Positions 53,609 through 64,000 of a DNA stretch of 64,000 nt are shown here, one piece after another. Numbering within the stretch: position 1 is the stretch's first letter; each line of letters starts with the position of its first letter. Under the pieces are notes generated by a model, which was given only the letters and a program-made list of their open reading frames with translations, was not told where the DNA came from and made no database searches. Origin of the DNA: Haliclystus octoradiatus (lineage: Eukaryota > Cnidaria > Staurozoa > Stauromedusae > Haliclystidae); the NCBI GenBank assembly GCA_916610825.1, contig OU744446.1:6536309-6600308 (forward strand), written 5' to 3'. The translations under genes were made by a program, and so were the position numbers.

Positions 53609-54964
53609 TCAATTACTACTCGGTTGAGTCCGGGGCTGGGGTATTGTCTTCTTTCTGATATTTTTCACTTGGATTAAACCGAAATTACGTATGACCCATC
53701 GATCTGTCGAGTTTTTACACCCCTCATTTCTCTCTCTGCATTCCGTTCTGAGTTCAGTTTGGAATTTTTGTTCGTCTCTGGTGTAATCTGGTGAGATATA
53801 GACACTTTCCAGACCATCATCTTCACGTAGACGTCTACCATTTGTAAGCAGCATAAGTTTGCTTCGCATATCACAGCATTTTACTAATAATGGTTGCGAG
53901 CGCACATCTGATGGTTTTCCAAGGCGATGGCAGGACTCAATCTCCACATCTTCACCCAAGATGTTAACAGTTAAACTTTTGAGGTAATCAGTGTCATTTT
54001 CATAATCTGGGTTTATATTTAGTCCTCGGATAATTACATTTAATTTCCGTTTGTCTTTTTCTTGTGTCTGCTTAATTGCCTTTTCATGCAGACGTTGCTC
54101 AGTTTGTACTTTTAATATAGTAGAAAACGATTTGTTAGGTGGGTTTGTAGTTCCAATATCCAGTAAGGTATTCATTTCAGTTTGGGAGCAAAGGGATTTT
54201 TCAGTTACAAGGCTTTTGATTTCATCAATTTTGCTTAGAATTGTTTCTGTTGCAGTAGTCAATTGGATTTCAGTACAATTATTTGTAGAGTTATCATTTT
54301 TTGTTTGATTATCTTTGGTTATCTTTGACTTCAGGGCAATTGTCTGTTTAGTTAATTCACGGATTTGTTTTGTCTTTGCATCACTATTTAGTTTCTCACT
54401 TTTTAATGTGTTTTCAGCATCATGCTTCATGTCTAACGCTTGTTTTTCGATTCCACGTATCTTATTTTGCAATTGAGTTTTTTTGTCTAACAATAGTTGT
54501 ATTTGTTCTTGTTGTTTCTTGTATTTCGTCATCAGGCTTTCGTATCTTATTTCTTTCAATTTGTTTGAAACAGGTGTACTGTCCAATATGTTCCCTTCAG
54601 AATTTAGATCAATGCATACGGGAGATGACGTCATAGTTTCCTCGTTTATATTACTTTTATCTAGGTTTTCGCACGATTGTGATGGAACGGTGATGTCATC
54701 TATATTAGTATTGTCGCTATTATTCACAATGCTTCCATTTGAGACAATCGAATCATTTGTGCGGTCCAAAATGGCGTCAATACATGGCAATTGATCTCCT
54801 GATAGATCCGGTGTGTAAATATTTGAATCAGCGGCGGCGAGAGAATTCAAAGGTAATTGGAGAACACTGGGTGAATGTGTTTCATCTGCCCAAATGTCTG
54901 GTAAATCTTTTTCGATGACATTTTTATATTTTTTATCTCGGCTTATAATTCCATAAAAATACAA
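53609..54964 (-). CDS. LINE element 1 ORF1, main part
   Basis: 451 codons. Polar N-terminus, a long coiled coil (QQEQIQLLLDKKTQLQNKI), then a C-terminal RNA-binding-like domain starting RKLNVIIRGLNINPDYE with CHRLGK and KLMLLTNGRRLR, as in LINE ORF1 proteins that coat their RNA. The frame is open further 5' (basic stretch FARKKLARNSKKGDLADLCL) and joins 55209-55003 by a shift at an A-rich run near 55030. Confidence 0.8.
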   Translation of the reverse strand: MYFYGIISRDKKYKNVIEKDLPDIWADETHSPSVLQLPLNSLAAADSNIYTPDLSGDQLPCIDAILDRTNDSIVSNGSIVNNSDNTNIDDITVPSQSCENLDKSNINEETMTSSPVCIDLNSEGNILDSTPVSNKLKEIRYESLMTKYKKQQEQIQLLLDKKTQLQNKIRGIEKQALDMKHDAENTLKSEKLNSDAKTKQIRELTKQTIALKSKITKDNQTKNDNSTNNCTEIQLTTATETILSKIDEIKSLVTEKSLCSQTEMNTLLDIGTTNPPNKSFSTILKVQTEQRLHEKAIKQTQEKDKRKLNVIIRGLNINPDYENDTDYLKSLTVNILGEDVEIESCHRLGKPSDVRSQPLLVKCCDMRSKLMLLTNGRRLREDDGLESVYISPDYTRDEQKFQTELRTECRERNEGCKNSTDRWVIRNFGLIQVKNIRKKTIPQPRTQPSSN

Positions 54965-55002
54965 ACATAAATCGGCTAAATCTCCTTTCTTTGAGTTTCT
55001 TG

Positions 55003-55209
55003 CTAGTTTCTTCCTTGCAAAATGCCCACGTTTTTATTCTCAGTTTCCAGAATGTTGATACATTTTTTCAAGGCTGTACTCATCAGGTTAAGCTTTTGTT
55101 GTGAAGGTTCGATAGCTGTAACCAACGCATCTTGAACAAAATTGACACTTGGAGAGGGTACATCAAGTTGTTCTCCATAGCTTTCTGATTGAATTGAAAA
55201 GTTAGACAT
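55003..55209 (-). pseudogene. LINE element 1 ORF1, N-terminal piece in shifted frame
   Basis: 68 codons (MSNFSIQSESYGEQLDVPSP, then a helix LMSTALKKCINILE). The first codon lies at the junction with the tail of the inner LINE, so this ATG may be created by the insertion. One base shift near AAAAACG (about 55030) separates it from the main ORF1 frame. Confidence 0.6.
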
Positions 55210-55230
55210 ATAGATAGATAGATAGATATT

Positions 55231-55684
55231 TATTTGATCATAATAACTTTTTGAGTTAAATACAGTGTGTTTTTATTAGAAATTGTTACATGATCAGGTC
55301 ATCCCGTAAGCATAGAATGCTTGTTTATTTGGGAGACCTTATATTTATAGTAGTTTGAAAAGGATATAAAATAAAAAATTGAGGATTTTAGAAATCAAAT
55401 AACAATTGATTCGAGTTTGTAATTATGTTAAAATTATAAATAGAAATATTGAATTTAATGTCATACAGCAGGCAAAATATTAAGTAAAAAGATAAAATAA
55501 AATGAAATAATAATAAAATCAAGTCAATAACAATAACAATGGATAAATCATAGATGAAATAAAAATAAAAAATAACCAATAACAATTGCAATTGCAATGG
55601 ATGAAGGTTTGGGTTGAATAAAAAGGAGAAAGAGAAAAGAAAGAAAAAAAAAAAAAAAAGAAGTTGGAAAGTTTAATCAGTTTG
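55231..55684 (-). other. 3' UTR of LINE element 2
   Basis: AT-rich, with purine-rich runs (AAAGAAAGAAAAA). No frame beyond chance. Confidence 0.6.
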
Positions 55685-58582
55685 TTAGGTGCAGATGTAA
55701 CAGTCTGTGACAGTGCATACGTCATAGTAATTATCAATGAATTTCATTTTTAAAGATTTGCAGAAACGTTTGGAAGGAATATTGATGTCAAAATTGAACT
55801 TAAAATAATTCCAAAGACTAGGAAATTTGTAATTTGGATAATGCTGCAAAGCAAAAGTTTTTGCGAAAGGTACAGCAAATGTATTTTTTTTTCTACGGTG
55901 ATTACGCTGGAAAACAAAAATATCTTCAATGCAGGTTGGTGCTTTTTGCATTATCACATTGTGGAGAAAGGTAAACACTTTGAAAGAATGCAGATCATGA
56001 AATTGTAAAATACCTAGTTGCTTACAAAGAGGTTCAGCATGTGAACGTGGCTTGACATTCATAATTATCCTGATACATTTTTTGTGGAGCTTATTGAGAC
56101 ATCCTGTGGAAGTACTATGGCCCCAAATTGAAATTCCATATTCGAAATGCGGTTTGACCATTGTGTTGTAAATCTGTAATTTATGTTTAATCGAAAGGAA
56201 TTTTCTAACGCGAATCAAGGAATAAATATTTCTAAGGATTTTTGTTCTAATGTGACGAGTGTGTGATGTCCAATTAAGTTTATTGTCAATCATTATTCCT
56301 AAAAATTTGATAGATTTTGTAGAGCAATCAGAGCCACAACGCTGTAAAGGATGACCTTTTATATTTATTTCAAAGTTATTTGGCTTATGATTGCCAAAAA
56401 GAATAAATTTTGATTTATTAGGGCTAACTGTTAGATGGTTTGCATCAAACCAATCAGAAACGTTGTTTAATTCTTTATTACAATTCGCTGCAAGAGAAGA
56501 TAAATCATTGGAGCAAATTTGTAATGTTGTATCATCAGCAAAAAGGTTGACATTTGAATTGGTGCAATTTGGAAGATCATTCACGTATATAAGAAACAAT
56601 AGTGGGCCTAGGATGCTCCCCTGAGGAACTCCACAGCTGATTGAACTAGGTGAAGATAAATGACCATCAAAAGATAAAATTTGAGTTCTATCAGTTAAAT
56701 ATTGACGGAACCAGTTCAGTTCGATATTTGACAATCCATAGTGAGCTAATTTTGATAACAGTATGGTGTGTGAAACTGTATCAAACGCTTTGCGTAAATC
56801 AAGGAATAAACCAACATGATACTTTTTGTCAGAGTTTGAAAATTTGTTACTTAAAAAATGTAAAATGCAATCGACAGTACTGTGGTGTTTTCGAAATCCA
56901 AACTGAAAACTTGTTAAAAAATGCTCTTCAAAGTAGCTGTACAGCTGGTTATAAACAACACGTTCAAAAACCTTTGAGAAAGTTGGTAGTAACGAAATGG
57001 GTCGGTAATTTGAAAACAAATGTGGATCACCAGACTTGAATAAAGGTAGTATTTTTGCACATTTAAAAGCATCAGGAATATATCCAGATTTTAGGGAAAG
57101 ATTAATAAGGTAAGTGAGTGGGCAAATCAAAGGCTCTCTGATCAACTTCAAGCATTTATTAGAGATATGGTCGAAACCAGAACTAGATTTGTTCTTCATA
57201 TTTGAAATAACTTTTCCAATTGCAAAAGGCGATACATATTTGAATTTAAACTTGTGGCTATTGTTAACTGGAAGATGTCTCAAAAAGTCTGTTGAACAGG
57301 AAAATGTTTGCTCAAGTTGGGGTCCAACATTAGCAAAAAAAGTGTTGAAATTGTTTGCTATCAGATCTTTATCCTGAATTTTTCTTTCAGAAACAGAAAA
57401 AAAAGATGGAAAACGATTGCAATTTTTTGTAATACCTAGTAATTGGTTTGTTACCTTCCATAACTGACGTAAATTTTGTTTGGATGATTCATAAAATTGA
57501 TCCCAGTATAAAATTTTAGCTTTTCTTAATAGCTTATTGTATAATTTGCAATAATTGTCATAGGTGATCTTTGCATGAGCAGTTTTGCAGACAATGAATT
57601 TTTTAAATATTTTTTTTTTTGTGTTTCTTGAAACTAGTAGTCCTTTTGTCATCCACCGCTGAATTTTGTGATGTTTTTTATTCAGCTTAGTGGTGATTAC
57701 AGGACAAGAAAGATTCAAATTGTGTTGAATGATTTGCTCAAAACAATGAAAAGCTTGTGCAGGGTCAGATGGGAGAAACCAGTTTTCATCTGCAAGGAGA
57801 CTATTAAAATGGGAAATGTTCTGAGGTGACATATTTCTGTAGGTTATTGTTGCAGAATGGTTTTGAAAATTATTTGAAAGACATACATATGGTGCTAAGT
57901 GATCGGAAATTTCAGTAATCAAAATCCCAGAACTCAATGATCCTTTGAAATTCGTAAAAATATTATCAATTAACGTGCATGTTTTGGTAGTGATACGGGT
58001 TGGTTCAACAATGAGAGGTGATAATTTTAAATCAAGCATGGTGTCAAGCAAATTTACAGATTTAGGGGACGCTGAAAGCAGATCGACATTGAAATCTCCG
58101 GCCAAAAATACAGTTTTCCTTTTAAGTTGGGTTAATGTTGTGTTAAGCTGGTGGAGAGCATTGCTAAGTGTTGACTTTGGTGGAAGGTAGACAGAGAAAA
58201 AATAAAGTTGTTGAGTCTCAACAGCAATCAGTTCAATGTCATCAGACATAATTGACAGGTCTTCACAAACAGAAAATAAAATCGACTGATGAATAGCAAT
58301 AGCAACACCACCTCCCTTTTTTCCTACTCTCTCATTCAAAATCAAATCATAATCAGGTATTTTTATGGAAGAATGCTGCCAAATTTCTTGTAGAGCAATC
58401 ATTTTGATATTAGTAATTGCAAGCAAATCAGACAAGGATTCATGATTTTTTAAAAGGCTCCTAACATTTTGCGACGCCAAAGACATCACGTCATGTTTAA
58501 CATTGATAGGGTCTACATAGCCTAATCTGTTGATTGTGTCTGCGTTATCACTTTGTTTCTCAAGGTCGTTAAAGTCTGTCAT
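55685..58582 (-). CDS. LINE element 2 ORF2: endonuclease and reverse transcriptase
   Basis: 965 codons, intact. Endonuclease with [24 protein letters not shown] (catalytic Glu), [11 protein letters not shown] and [13 protein letters not shown] with [55 protein letters not shown] and the LFADDTTLQ catalytic box near residue 680. CR1/jockey group. About 480 bases follow the stop before the tail (3' UTR). Confidence 0.92.
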   Translation of the reverse strand: MTDFNDLEKQSDNADTINRLGYVDPINVKHDVMSLASQNVRSLLKNHESLSDLLAITNIKMIALQEIWQHSSIKIPDYDLILNERVGKKGGGVAIAIHQSILFSVCEDLSIMSDDIELIAVETQQLYFFSVYLPPKSTLSNALHQLNTTLTQLKRKTVFLAGDFNVDLLSASPKSVNLLDTMLDLKLSPLIVEPTRITTKTCTLIDNIFTNFKGSLSSGILITEISDHLAPYVCLSNNFQNHSATITYRNMSPQNISHFNSLLADENWFLPSDPAQAFHCFEQIIQHNLNLSCPVITTKLNKKHHKIQRWMTKGLLVSRNTKKKIFKKFIVCKTAHAKITYDNYCKLYNKLLRKAKILYWDQFYESSKQNLRQLWKVTNQLLGITKNCNRFPSFFSVSERKIQDKDLIANNFNTFFANVGPQLEQTFSCSTDFLRHLPVNNSHKFKFKYVSPFAIGKVISNMKNKSSSGFDHISNKCLKLIREPLICPLTYLINLSLKSGYIPDAFKCAKILPLFKSGDPHLFSNYRPISLLPTFSKVFERVVYNQLYSYFEEHFLTSFQFGFRKHHSTVDCILHFLSNKFSNSDKKYHVGLFLDLRKAFDTVSHTILLSKLAHYGLSNIELNWFRQYLTDRTQILSFDGHLSSPSSISCGVPQGSILGPLLFLIYVNDLPNCTNSNVNLFADDTTLQICSNDLSSLAANCNKELNNVSDWFDANHLTVSPNKSKFILFGNHKPNNFEINIKGHPLQRCGSDCSTKSIKFLGIMIDNKLNWTSHTRHIRTKILRNIYSLIRVRKFLSIKHKLQIYNTMVKPHFEYGISIWGHSTSTGCLNKLHKKCIRIIMNVKPRSHAEPLCKQLGILQFHDLHSFKVFTFLHNVIMQKAPTCIEDIFVFQRNHRRKKNTFAVPFAKTFALQHYPNYKFPSLWNYFKFNFDINIPSKRFCKSLKMKFIDNYYDVCTVTDCYICT

Positions 58583-58737
58583 GGTAATTGTTAGTAAAGA
58601 TATATTGCGAAATGTCGAAAATGGTCAGTGGGTGGCTTTCAAATGGGCCAAAAGTATTTTTGGGAAAGAAGTAAATGAAATCAAAATAATAAAATATAAA
58701 ATAAACAAATAATAAAGTGGAACACTTATCGTTATGT

Positions 58738-59607
58738 TCAAGTAAACATTGACAGCTGTTCTTCATTTGCAATTTGAATTTTTTCATCATCGTTGGACTT
58801 CACATAAACAGCAATGTCCTTTGTCCACGTCCCTTTGATTTTCTTTTTCCTTTTTAACTGTCGACATTCATAGAATAATTTTCCTATGTTTGGTGGCAAA
58901 TCTTCTGATAGGTAAAGTCCTGTACCCTTCAATTTACTTCTTTCGCTGTACACTCTTCTCCGTATCCAAACGTTGTTAAAGTTAACCATTATGGTCGACA
59001 TCTTGATTGTTTCTTTTGTTTTGATTTCACTATCATTTTTATCACTGACCTCGTTGCGCAATGTTTCACCTTCACGGTTTGACGAAGATGGCGTCTGGAC
59101 TTTATCCTTTGAAATCTTTGCACGAGGGATTAGTCTCCTTGCAGAAAAATCAGAGGATTTCAATAGAATTCCAAGTTTTTCTTTGGCAGTGGTTATTATG
59201 ACCGAATCGATATCTTCATTTTCATCTACACCATCCAATCTCAGGTTTGTTAATTTCGTGGATGCTTCAGTTCTGTTGGCTGCAAATTTTAATCTTGTTA
59301 TCTCCTGTTCTTGTTCATGTTGTCTCTCTTCGAGTTGGTTAATTAGTTCTTGTTGGTTGTTTGTTATCGTCTTCAACTTATTTATTTCTTCTACACATTT
59401 TTCAGTTGCCGACTTGACAATACTTTCAAACAAAAGTTTGACATCTTTTGACTGCAGCACTTCCAGCAAATCTGCTTTCGTTAGCAGAGGTGCCGAATTA
59501 TCTGATAAAGATGTACAAGACGACGACGAATCCTTCGACGATGCTCTGGTGGCTATAGACATATTGATGAGAGTTAATTCACATATTTGATATTTAATTA
59601 TTTTCAA
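58738..59607 (-). CDS. LINE element 2 ORF1
   Basis: 289 codons. Ser-rich start, a coiled coil (NQQELINQLEERQHEQEQEI) and a C-terminal domain (TIMVNFNNVWIRRRVYSERS, then LYLSEDLPPNIGKLFYECRQ) typical of LINE ORF1 nucleic-acid-binding proteins. It is separated from ORF2 by about 155 bases. Possible starts at residue 1 or at the internal Met before SIATRASS. Confidence 0.8.
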   Translation of the reverse strand: MKIIKYQICELTLINMSIATRASSKDSSSSCTSLSDNSAPLLTKADLLEVLQSKDVKLLFESIVKSATEKCVEEINKLKTITNNQQELINQLEERQHEQEQEITRLKFAANRTEASTKLTNLRLDGVDENEDIDSVIITTAKEKLGILLKSSDFSARRLIPRAKISKDKVQTPSSSNREGETLRNEVSDKNDSEIKTKETIKMSTIMVNFNNVWIRRRVYSERSKLKGTGLYLSEDLPPNIGKLFYECRQLKRKKKIKGTWTKDIAVYVKSNDDEKIQIANEEQLSMFT

Positions 59608-59849
59608 GATTAAAAGTCAGCAAACGGAAAAAAAACTTGAGAAGTTGAGAGCTCAAGAAAACACGTCTGATCGCAACGAGACGAGACTGAAAAAAAAAAA
59701 AAAAAAAAAAATATTGCATACGATTTTTAGAAAAGTTATGTCAATTAAGCTAAAATAATGTTAAATTAATGCAATAAAGTCAGTCATAGACAGGAGCACG
59801 TCTATTCATGACGACATGACAACACAATCCATCCAACACAGCCAACACA

Positions 59850-62800
59850 GATAATTTGAATATGCGTCTGTTTTTATATTCCATACAAAACCCCATTAAT
59901 TTGAATATTTGTCCAAAGTCTTAGACCAAACCCGTGATAATTTGAATATGCGTCTGTTTTTCTATTCCGTACGAAACCCTATTAATTTGAATATTCGTCC
60001 AAAGTTTTAGATCAAACCCGTGATAATTTGAATATGCGTCTGTTTTTATATTCCATACGAAACACTGTTAATTTGAATATTCGTCCAAAGTTTTGATCAC
60101 ACCCGTAATAATTTGAATATTCGTCCAAAGTTTAGATCAAACCCGTGATAATTTTAATATGCGTCTGTTATTTTATTCCATACAAAACCCTATTAATTTG
60201 AATATTCGTCCAAAGTTTAGATCAAACCTGTGATAATTTTAATATGCGTCTGTTATTTTATTCCATACAAAACCCTATTAATTTGAATATTCGTCCAAAG
60301 TCTTAGATCAAACCCGTGATAATTTTAATATGCCTCTGTTTTTTTATTCCATACGAAACCCAATTAATTTGAATATTCGTCCAAAGTCTTAGATCAAACC
60401 CTTGATAATTTGAATATGCGTCTGTTTTTCTATTCCATACGAAACCCAATTAATTTGAATATTCGTCCAAAGTTTTAGATCAAAGCCGTGATAATTTGAA
60501 TAGGCGTCTGTTTTTATATTCCATACGAAACACTGTTAATTTGAATATTCGTCCAAAGTTTAGATCATACCCGTGATAATATGAATTTTCGTCCAAAGCT
60601 TAGATCAAACCCGTGATAATTTGAATATGCGTCTGTTTTTATATTCCATACGAAACCCTATTAATTTGAATATTCGTCCAAAGTTTTAGATCAAACACGT
60701 GATAATTTGAATATGCGTCTGTTTTTTATTTAGATCACACCCGTGATAATTTGAATATGCGTCTGTTTTTTATTCCATACGAATCCCTATTACTTTGAAT
60801 ATTCGTCCAAAGCTTAGATCAAACCCGTGATAATTTGAATATGCGTCTGTTTTTATATTCCATACGAAACACTGTTAATTTGAATATTCGTCCAAAGTTT
60901 AGATCAAACCCGTGATAATTTGAATATGCGTCTGTTTTTTTATTCCATACGAATCCCTATTACTTTGAATATTCGTCCAAAGCTTAGATCAAACCCGTGA
61001 TAATTTGAATATGCGTCTGTTTTTATATTCCATACAAAACCCCATTAATTTGAATATTTGTCCAAAGTCTTAGACCAAACCCGTGATAATTTGAATATGC
61101 GTCTATTTTTCTATTCCATACGAAACCCTATTAATTTGAATATTCGTCCAAAGTTTTAGATCAAACCCGTGATAATTTGAATATGCGTCTGTTTTTATAT
61201 TCCATACGAAACACTGTTAATTTGAATATACGTCCAAAGTTTTGATCACACCCGTAATAATTTGAATATTAGTCCAAAGTTTAGATCAAACCCGTGATAA
61301 TTTTAATATGCGTCTGTTATTTTATTCCATACAAAACCCTATTAATTTGAATATTCGTCCAAAGTTTAGATCAAACCTGTGATAATTTTAATATGCGTCT
61401 GTTATTTTATTCCATACGAAACCCTATTAATTTGAATATTCGTCCAAAGTCTTAGATCAAACCCGTGATAATTTGAATATGCGTCTGTTTTTATATTCCA
61501 TACGAAACACTGTTAATTTGAATATACGTCCAAAGTTTTGATCACACCCGTAATAATTTGAATATTCGTCCAAAGTTTAGATCAAACCCGTGATAATTTT
61601 AATATGCGTCTGTTATTTTATTCCATACAAAACCCTATTAATTTGAATATTCGTCCAAAGTTTAGATCAAACCTGTGATAATTTTAATATGCGTCTGTTA
61701 TTTTATTCCATACGAAACCCTATTAATTTGAATATTCGTCCAAAGTCTTAGATCAAACCCGTGATAATTTGAATATGCGTCTGTTTTTATATTCCATACG
61801 AAACCCTATTAATTTGAATATTCGTCCAAAGTTTAGATCAAACCCGTGATAATTTTAATATGCTTCTGTTCTTTATTTAGATCACACCCGTGATAATTTG
61901 AATATGCGTCTGTTTTTCTATTCCATACGAAACCCTATTAATTTTAATATTCGTCCCAAAGTCTTAGATCAAACCCGTGATAATTTGAATATGCGTCTGT
62001 TTTTATATTCCATACGAAACACTGTTAATTTGAATATTCGTCCAAAGTTTAGATCACACCCGTGATAATTTGAATATGCGTCTGTTTTTTTATGCCATAC
62101 GAAACCCTATTAATTTGAATATTCGTCCAAAGTTTAGATCACACCCGTGATAATTTGAATTTTCGTCCAAAGTTTAGATCAAACCTGTGATAAATTGACT
62201 ATGGGTCTGTTTTTTTATTCCATACGAAACCCTATTAATTTGATTATTCGTCCAAAGTTTAGATCAAACCCGTGATAATTTGAATATGCGTCTGTTTTTA
62301 TATTCCATACGAAACCCTATTAATTTGAATATTCGTCCAAAGTTTAGATCAAACCCGTGATAATTTTAATATGCTTCTGTTTTTTATTTAGATCACACCC
62401 GTGATAATTTGAATATGCGTCTGTTTTTCTATTCCATACGAAACCCTATTAATTTGAATATTCGTCCCAAAGTCTTAGATCAAACCCTTGATAATTTGAA
62501 TATGCGTTTGTTTTTATATTCCATACGAAACCCTATTAATTTGAATATTCGTCCAAAGTTTAGATCAAACCCGTGATAATTTTAATATGCTTCTGTTTTT
62601 TATTTAGATCAAACCTGTGATAATTTTAATATGCGTCTGTTATTTTATTCCATACGAAACCCTATTAATTTGAATATTCGTCCAAAGTCTTAGATCAAAC
62701 CCGTGATAATTTGAATATGCGTCTGTTTTTATATTCCATACGAAACACTGTTAATTTGAATATACGTCCAAAGTTTTGATCACACCCGTAATAATTTGAA

Positions 62801-64000
62801 TATTCGTCCAAAGTTTAGATCAAACCCGTGATAATTTTAATATGCGTCTGTTATTTTATTCCATACAAAACCCTATTAATTTGAATATTCGTCCAAAGTT
62901 TAGATCAAACCTGTGATAATTTTAATATGCGTCTGTTATTTTATTCCATACGAAACCCTATTAATTTGAATATTCGTCCAAAGTCTTAGATCAAACCCGT
63001 GATAATTTGAATATGCGTCTGTTTTTATATTCCATACGAAACCCTATTAATTTGAATATTCGTCCAAAGTTTAGATCAAACCCGTGATAATTTTAATATG
63101 CTTCTGTTCTTTATTTAGATCACACCCGTGATAATTTGAATATGCGTCTGTTTTTCTATTCCATACGAAACCCTATTAATTTTAATATTCGTCCCAAAGT
63201 CTTAGATCAAACCCGTGATAATTTGAATATGCGTCTGTTTTTATATTCCATACGAAACACTGTTAATTTGAATATTCGTCCAAAGTTTAGATCACACCCG
63301 TGATAATTTGAATATGCGTCTGTTTTTTTATGCCATACGAAACCCTATTAATTTGAATATTCGTCCAAAGTTTAGATCACACCCGTGATAATTTGAATTT
63401 TCGTCCAAAGTTTAGATCAAACCTGTGATAAATTGACTATGGGTCTGTTTTTTTATTCCATACGAAACCCTATTAATTTGATTATTCGTCCAAAGTTTAG
63501 ATCAAACCCGTGATAATTTGAATATGCGTCTGTTTTTATATTCCATACGAAACCCTATTAATTTGAATATTCGTCCAAAGTTTAGATCAAACCCGTGATA
63601 ATTTTAATATGCTTCTGTTTTTTATTTAGATCAAACCCGTGATAATTTGAATATGCGTCTGTTTTTATATTCCATACGAAACCCTATTAATTTGAATATT
63701 CGTCCAAAGTTTAGATCAAACCCGTGATAATTTTAATATGCTTCTGTTCTTTATTTAGATCACACCCGTGATAATTTGAATATGCGTCTGTTTTTCTATT
63801 CCATACGAAACCCTATTAATTTTAATATTCGTCCCAAAGTCTTAGATCAAACCCGTGATAATTTGAATATGCGTCTGTTTTTATATTCCATACGAAACAC
63901 TGTTAATTTGAATATTCGTCCAAAGTTTAGATCACACCCGTGATAATTTGAATATGCGTCTGTTTTTTTATGCCATACGAAACCCTATTAATTTGAATAT
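59850..64000 (+). repeat. 85-bp dimeric satellite, arm B (second segment, runs off window)
   Basis: Continuation of arm B in the same phase after the LINE insertion, to the window end. Higher-order structure is visible: the TTATGCCATACG variant occurs near 62092, 63330 and 63970, i.e. spacings of about 1,240 and 640 bases. The true end of the array is not seen. Confidence 0.92.

Larger units (their letters stand above)
55205..59729 (-). mobile_element. CR1-like LINE (element 2) nested in element 1
   Basis: Second minus-strand LINE, different from element 1. The 3' end carries a tetranucleotide tail (ATAG repeats, 55210-55230). A 9-bp repeat GAAAAGTTA lies at 55196-55204 and 59730-59738, consistent with a target duplication in the 5' part of element 1. 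ORF2 is 58582-55685 and ORF1 59607-58738, both intact. A 22-base A run (59690-59711) sits in its 5' UTR region. Confidence 0.75.
50568..59849 (-). mobile_element. CR1-like LINE (element 1) carrying a nested LINE
   Basis: Minus-strand non-LTR retrotransposon inserted in satellite arm B. The 7-bp repeat GATAATT flanks it (50561-50567 and 59850-59856), and the satellite phase resumes across it. The 3' end carries a pentanucleotide tail (AATAG repeats on the plus strand, 50569-50590). ORF2 is 53602-50729, ORF1 53609 to about 55209. A second LINE interrupts it near the ORF1 start; the 5' end (about 111 bases) lies at 59739-59849. Confidence 0.8.

Noticed and set aside
59690..59711. Poly(A) tail of a plus-strand retrocopy
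   Set aside because: No plus-strand LINE, SINE or gene precedes it; it fits better as a T run in the 5' UTR of LINE element 2.
47653..64000. CENP-B box marking a centromere
   Set aside because: TTCG and CGGGT-like bases occur in the unit but at the wrong spacing for the CENP-B consensus; centromere identity cannot be inferred.

Overview
This is a 64 kb piece of an intron-rich, AT-rich animal nuclear genome. It is very likely a marine invertebrate, but I cannot name the taxon. The grounds are spliced genes with GT..AG introns, a metazoan-type Rab GTPase, Bel/Pao and Ty3/gypsy-like LTR retrotransposons, CR1/jockey-group LINEs, tRNA-derived SINEs and very many short palindromic DNA elements (MITEs). 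There are no bacterial operons and no CRISPR array.

Layout. (1) 205-18471, plus strand: one long gene rebuilt from eleven exons. Its first two exons resemble part of an NT-type C2 domain, the middle is acidic then coiled coil, and the end is a C-terminal PH domain. The nine exons from 6924 onward join in phase at every junction. One link exon between 1044 and 6924 was not found. Its introns hold at least ten palindromic or SINE insertions. (2) 20717-22676, plus: a two-exon, 228-residue diverged Rab1-like small GTPase. (3) 24664-37942, plus: a putative secreted gene with a PAN/apple-like first exon. Its second exon is split by a complete 6.9 kb Bel/Pao element with a 5-bp target duplication; its long intron holds an internally deleted gypsy-like element, a SINE and a LINE fragment. 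(4) 39.2-44.0 kb, minus: decayed P-element/THAP-type transposase pieces and one candidate plus-strand terminal exon. (5) 44992-64000: a satellite built from an 85-bp dimeric unit. The array runs in one orientation to 47192, crosses a unique core of about 460 bp with a coding-like minus-strand frame, then runs in the opposite orientation to the window end. Both arms break at the same position of the repeat unit. A 563-bp hAT-like MITE sits in the first arm. Two nested CR1-like LINEs (50568-59849) sit in the second.

The genes are not an operon. The structure is host genes heavily loaded with transposons, next to a large inverted satellite that itself collects insertions. The observations most worth following are the inverted satellite with its coding-like core, the NT-C2/coiled-coil/PH architecture, the young Bel/Pao insertion inside a host exon, and the LINE-in-LINE nest readable from target duplications. 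All homology calls come from reading motifs; no database search was run.
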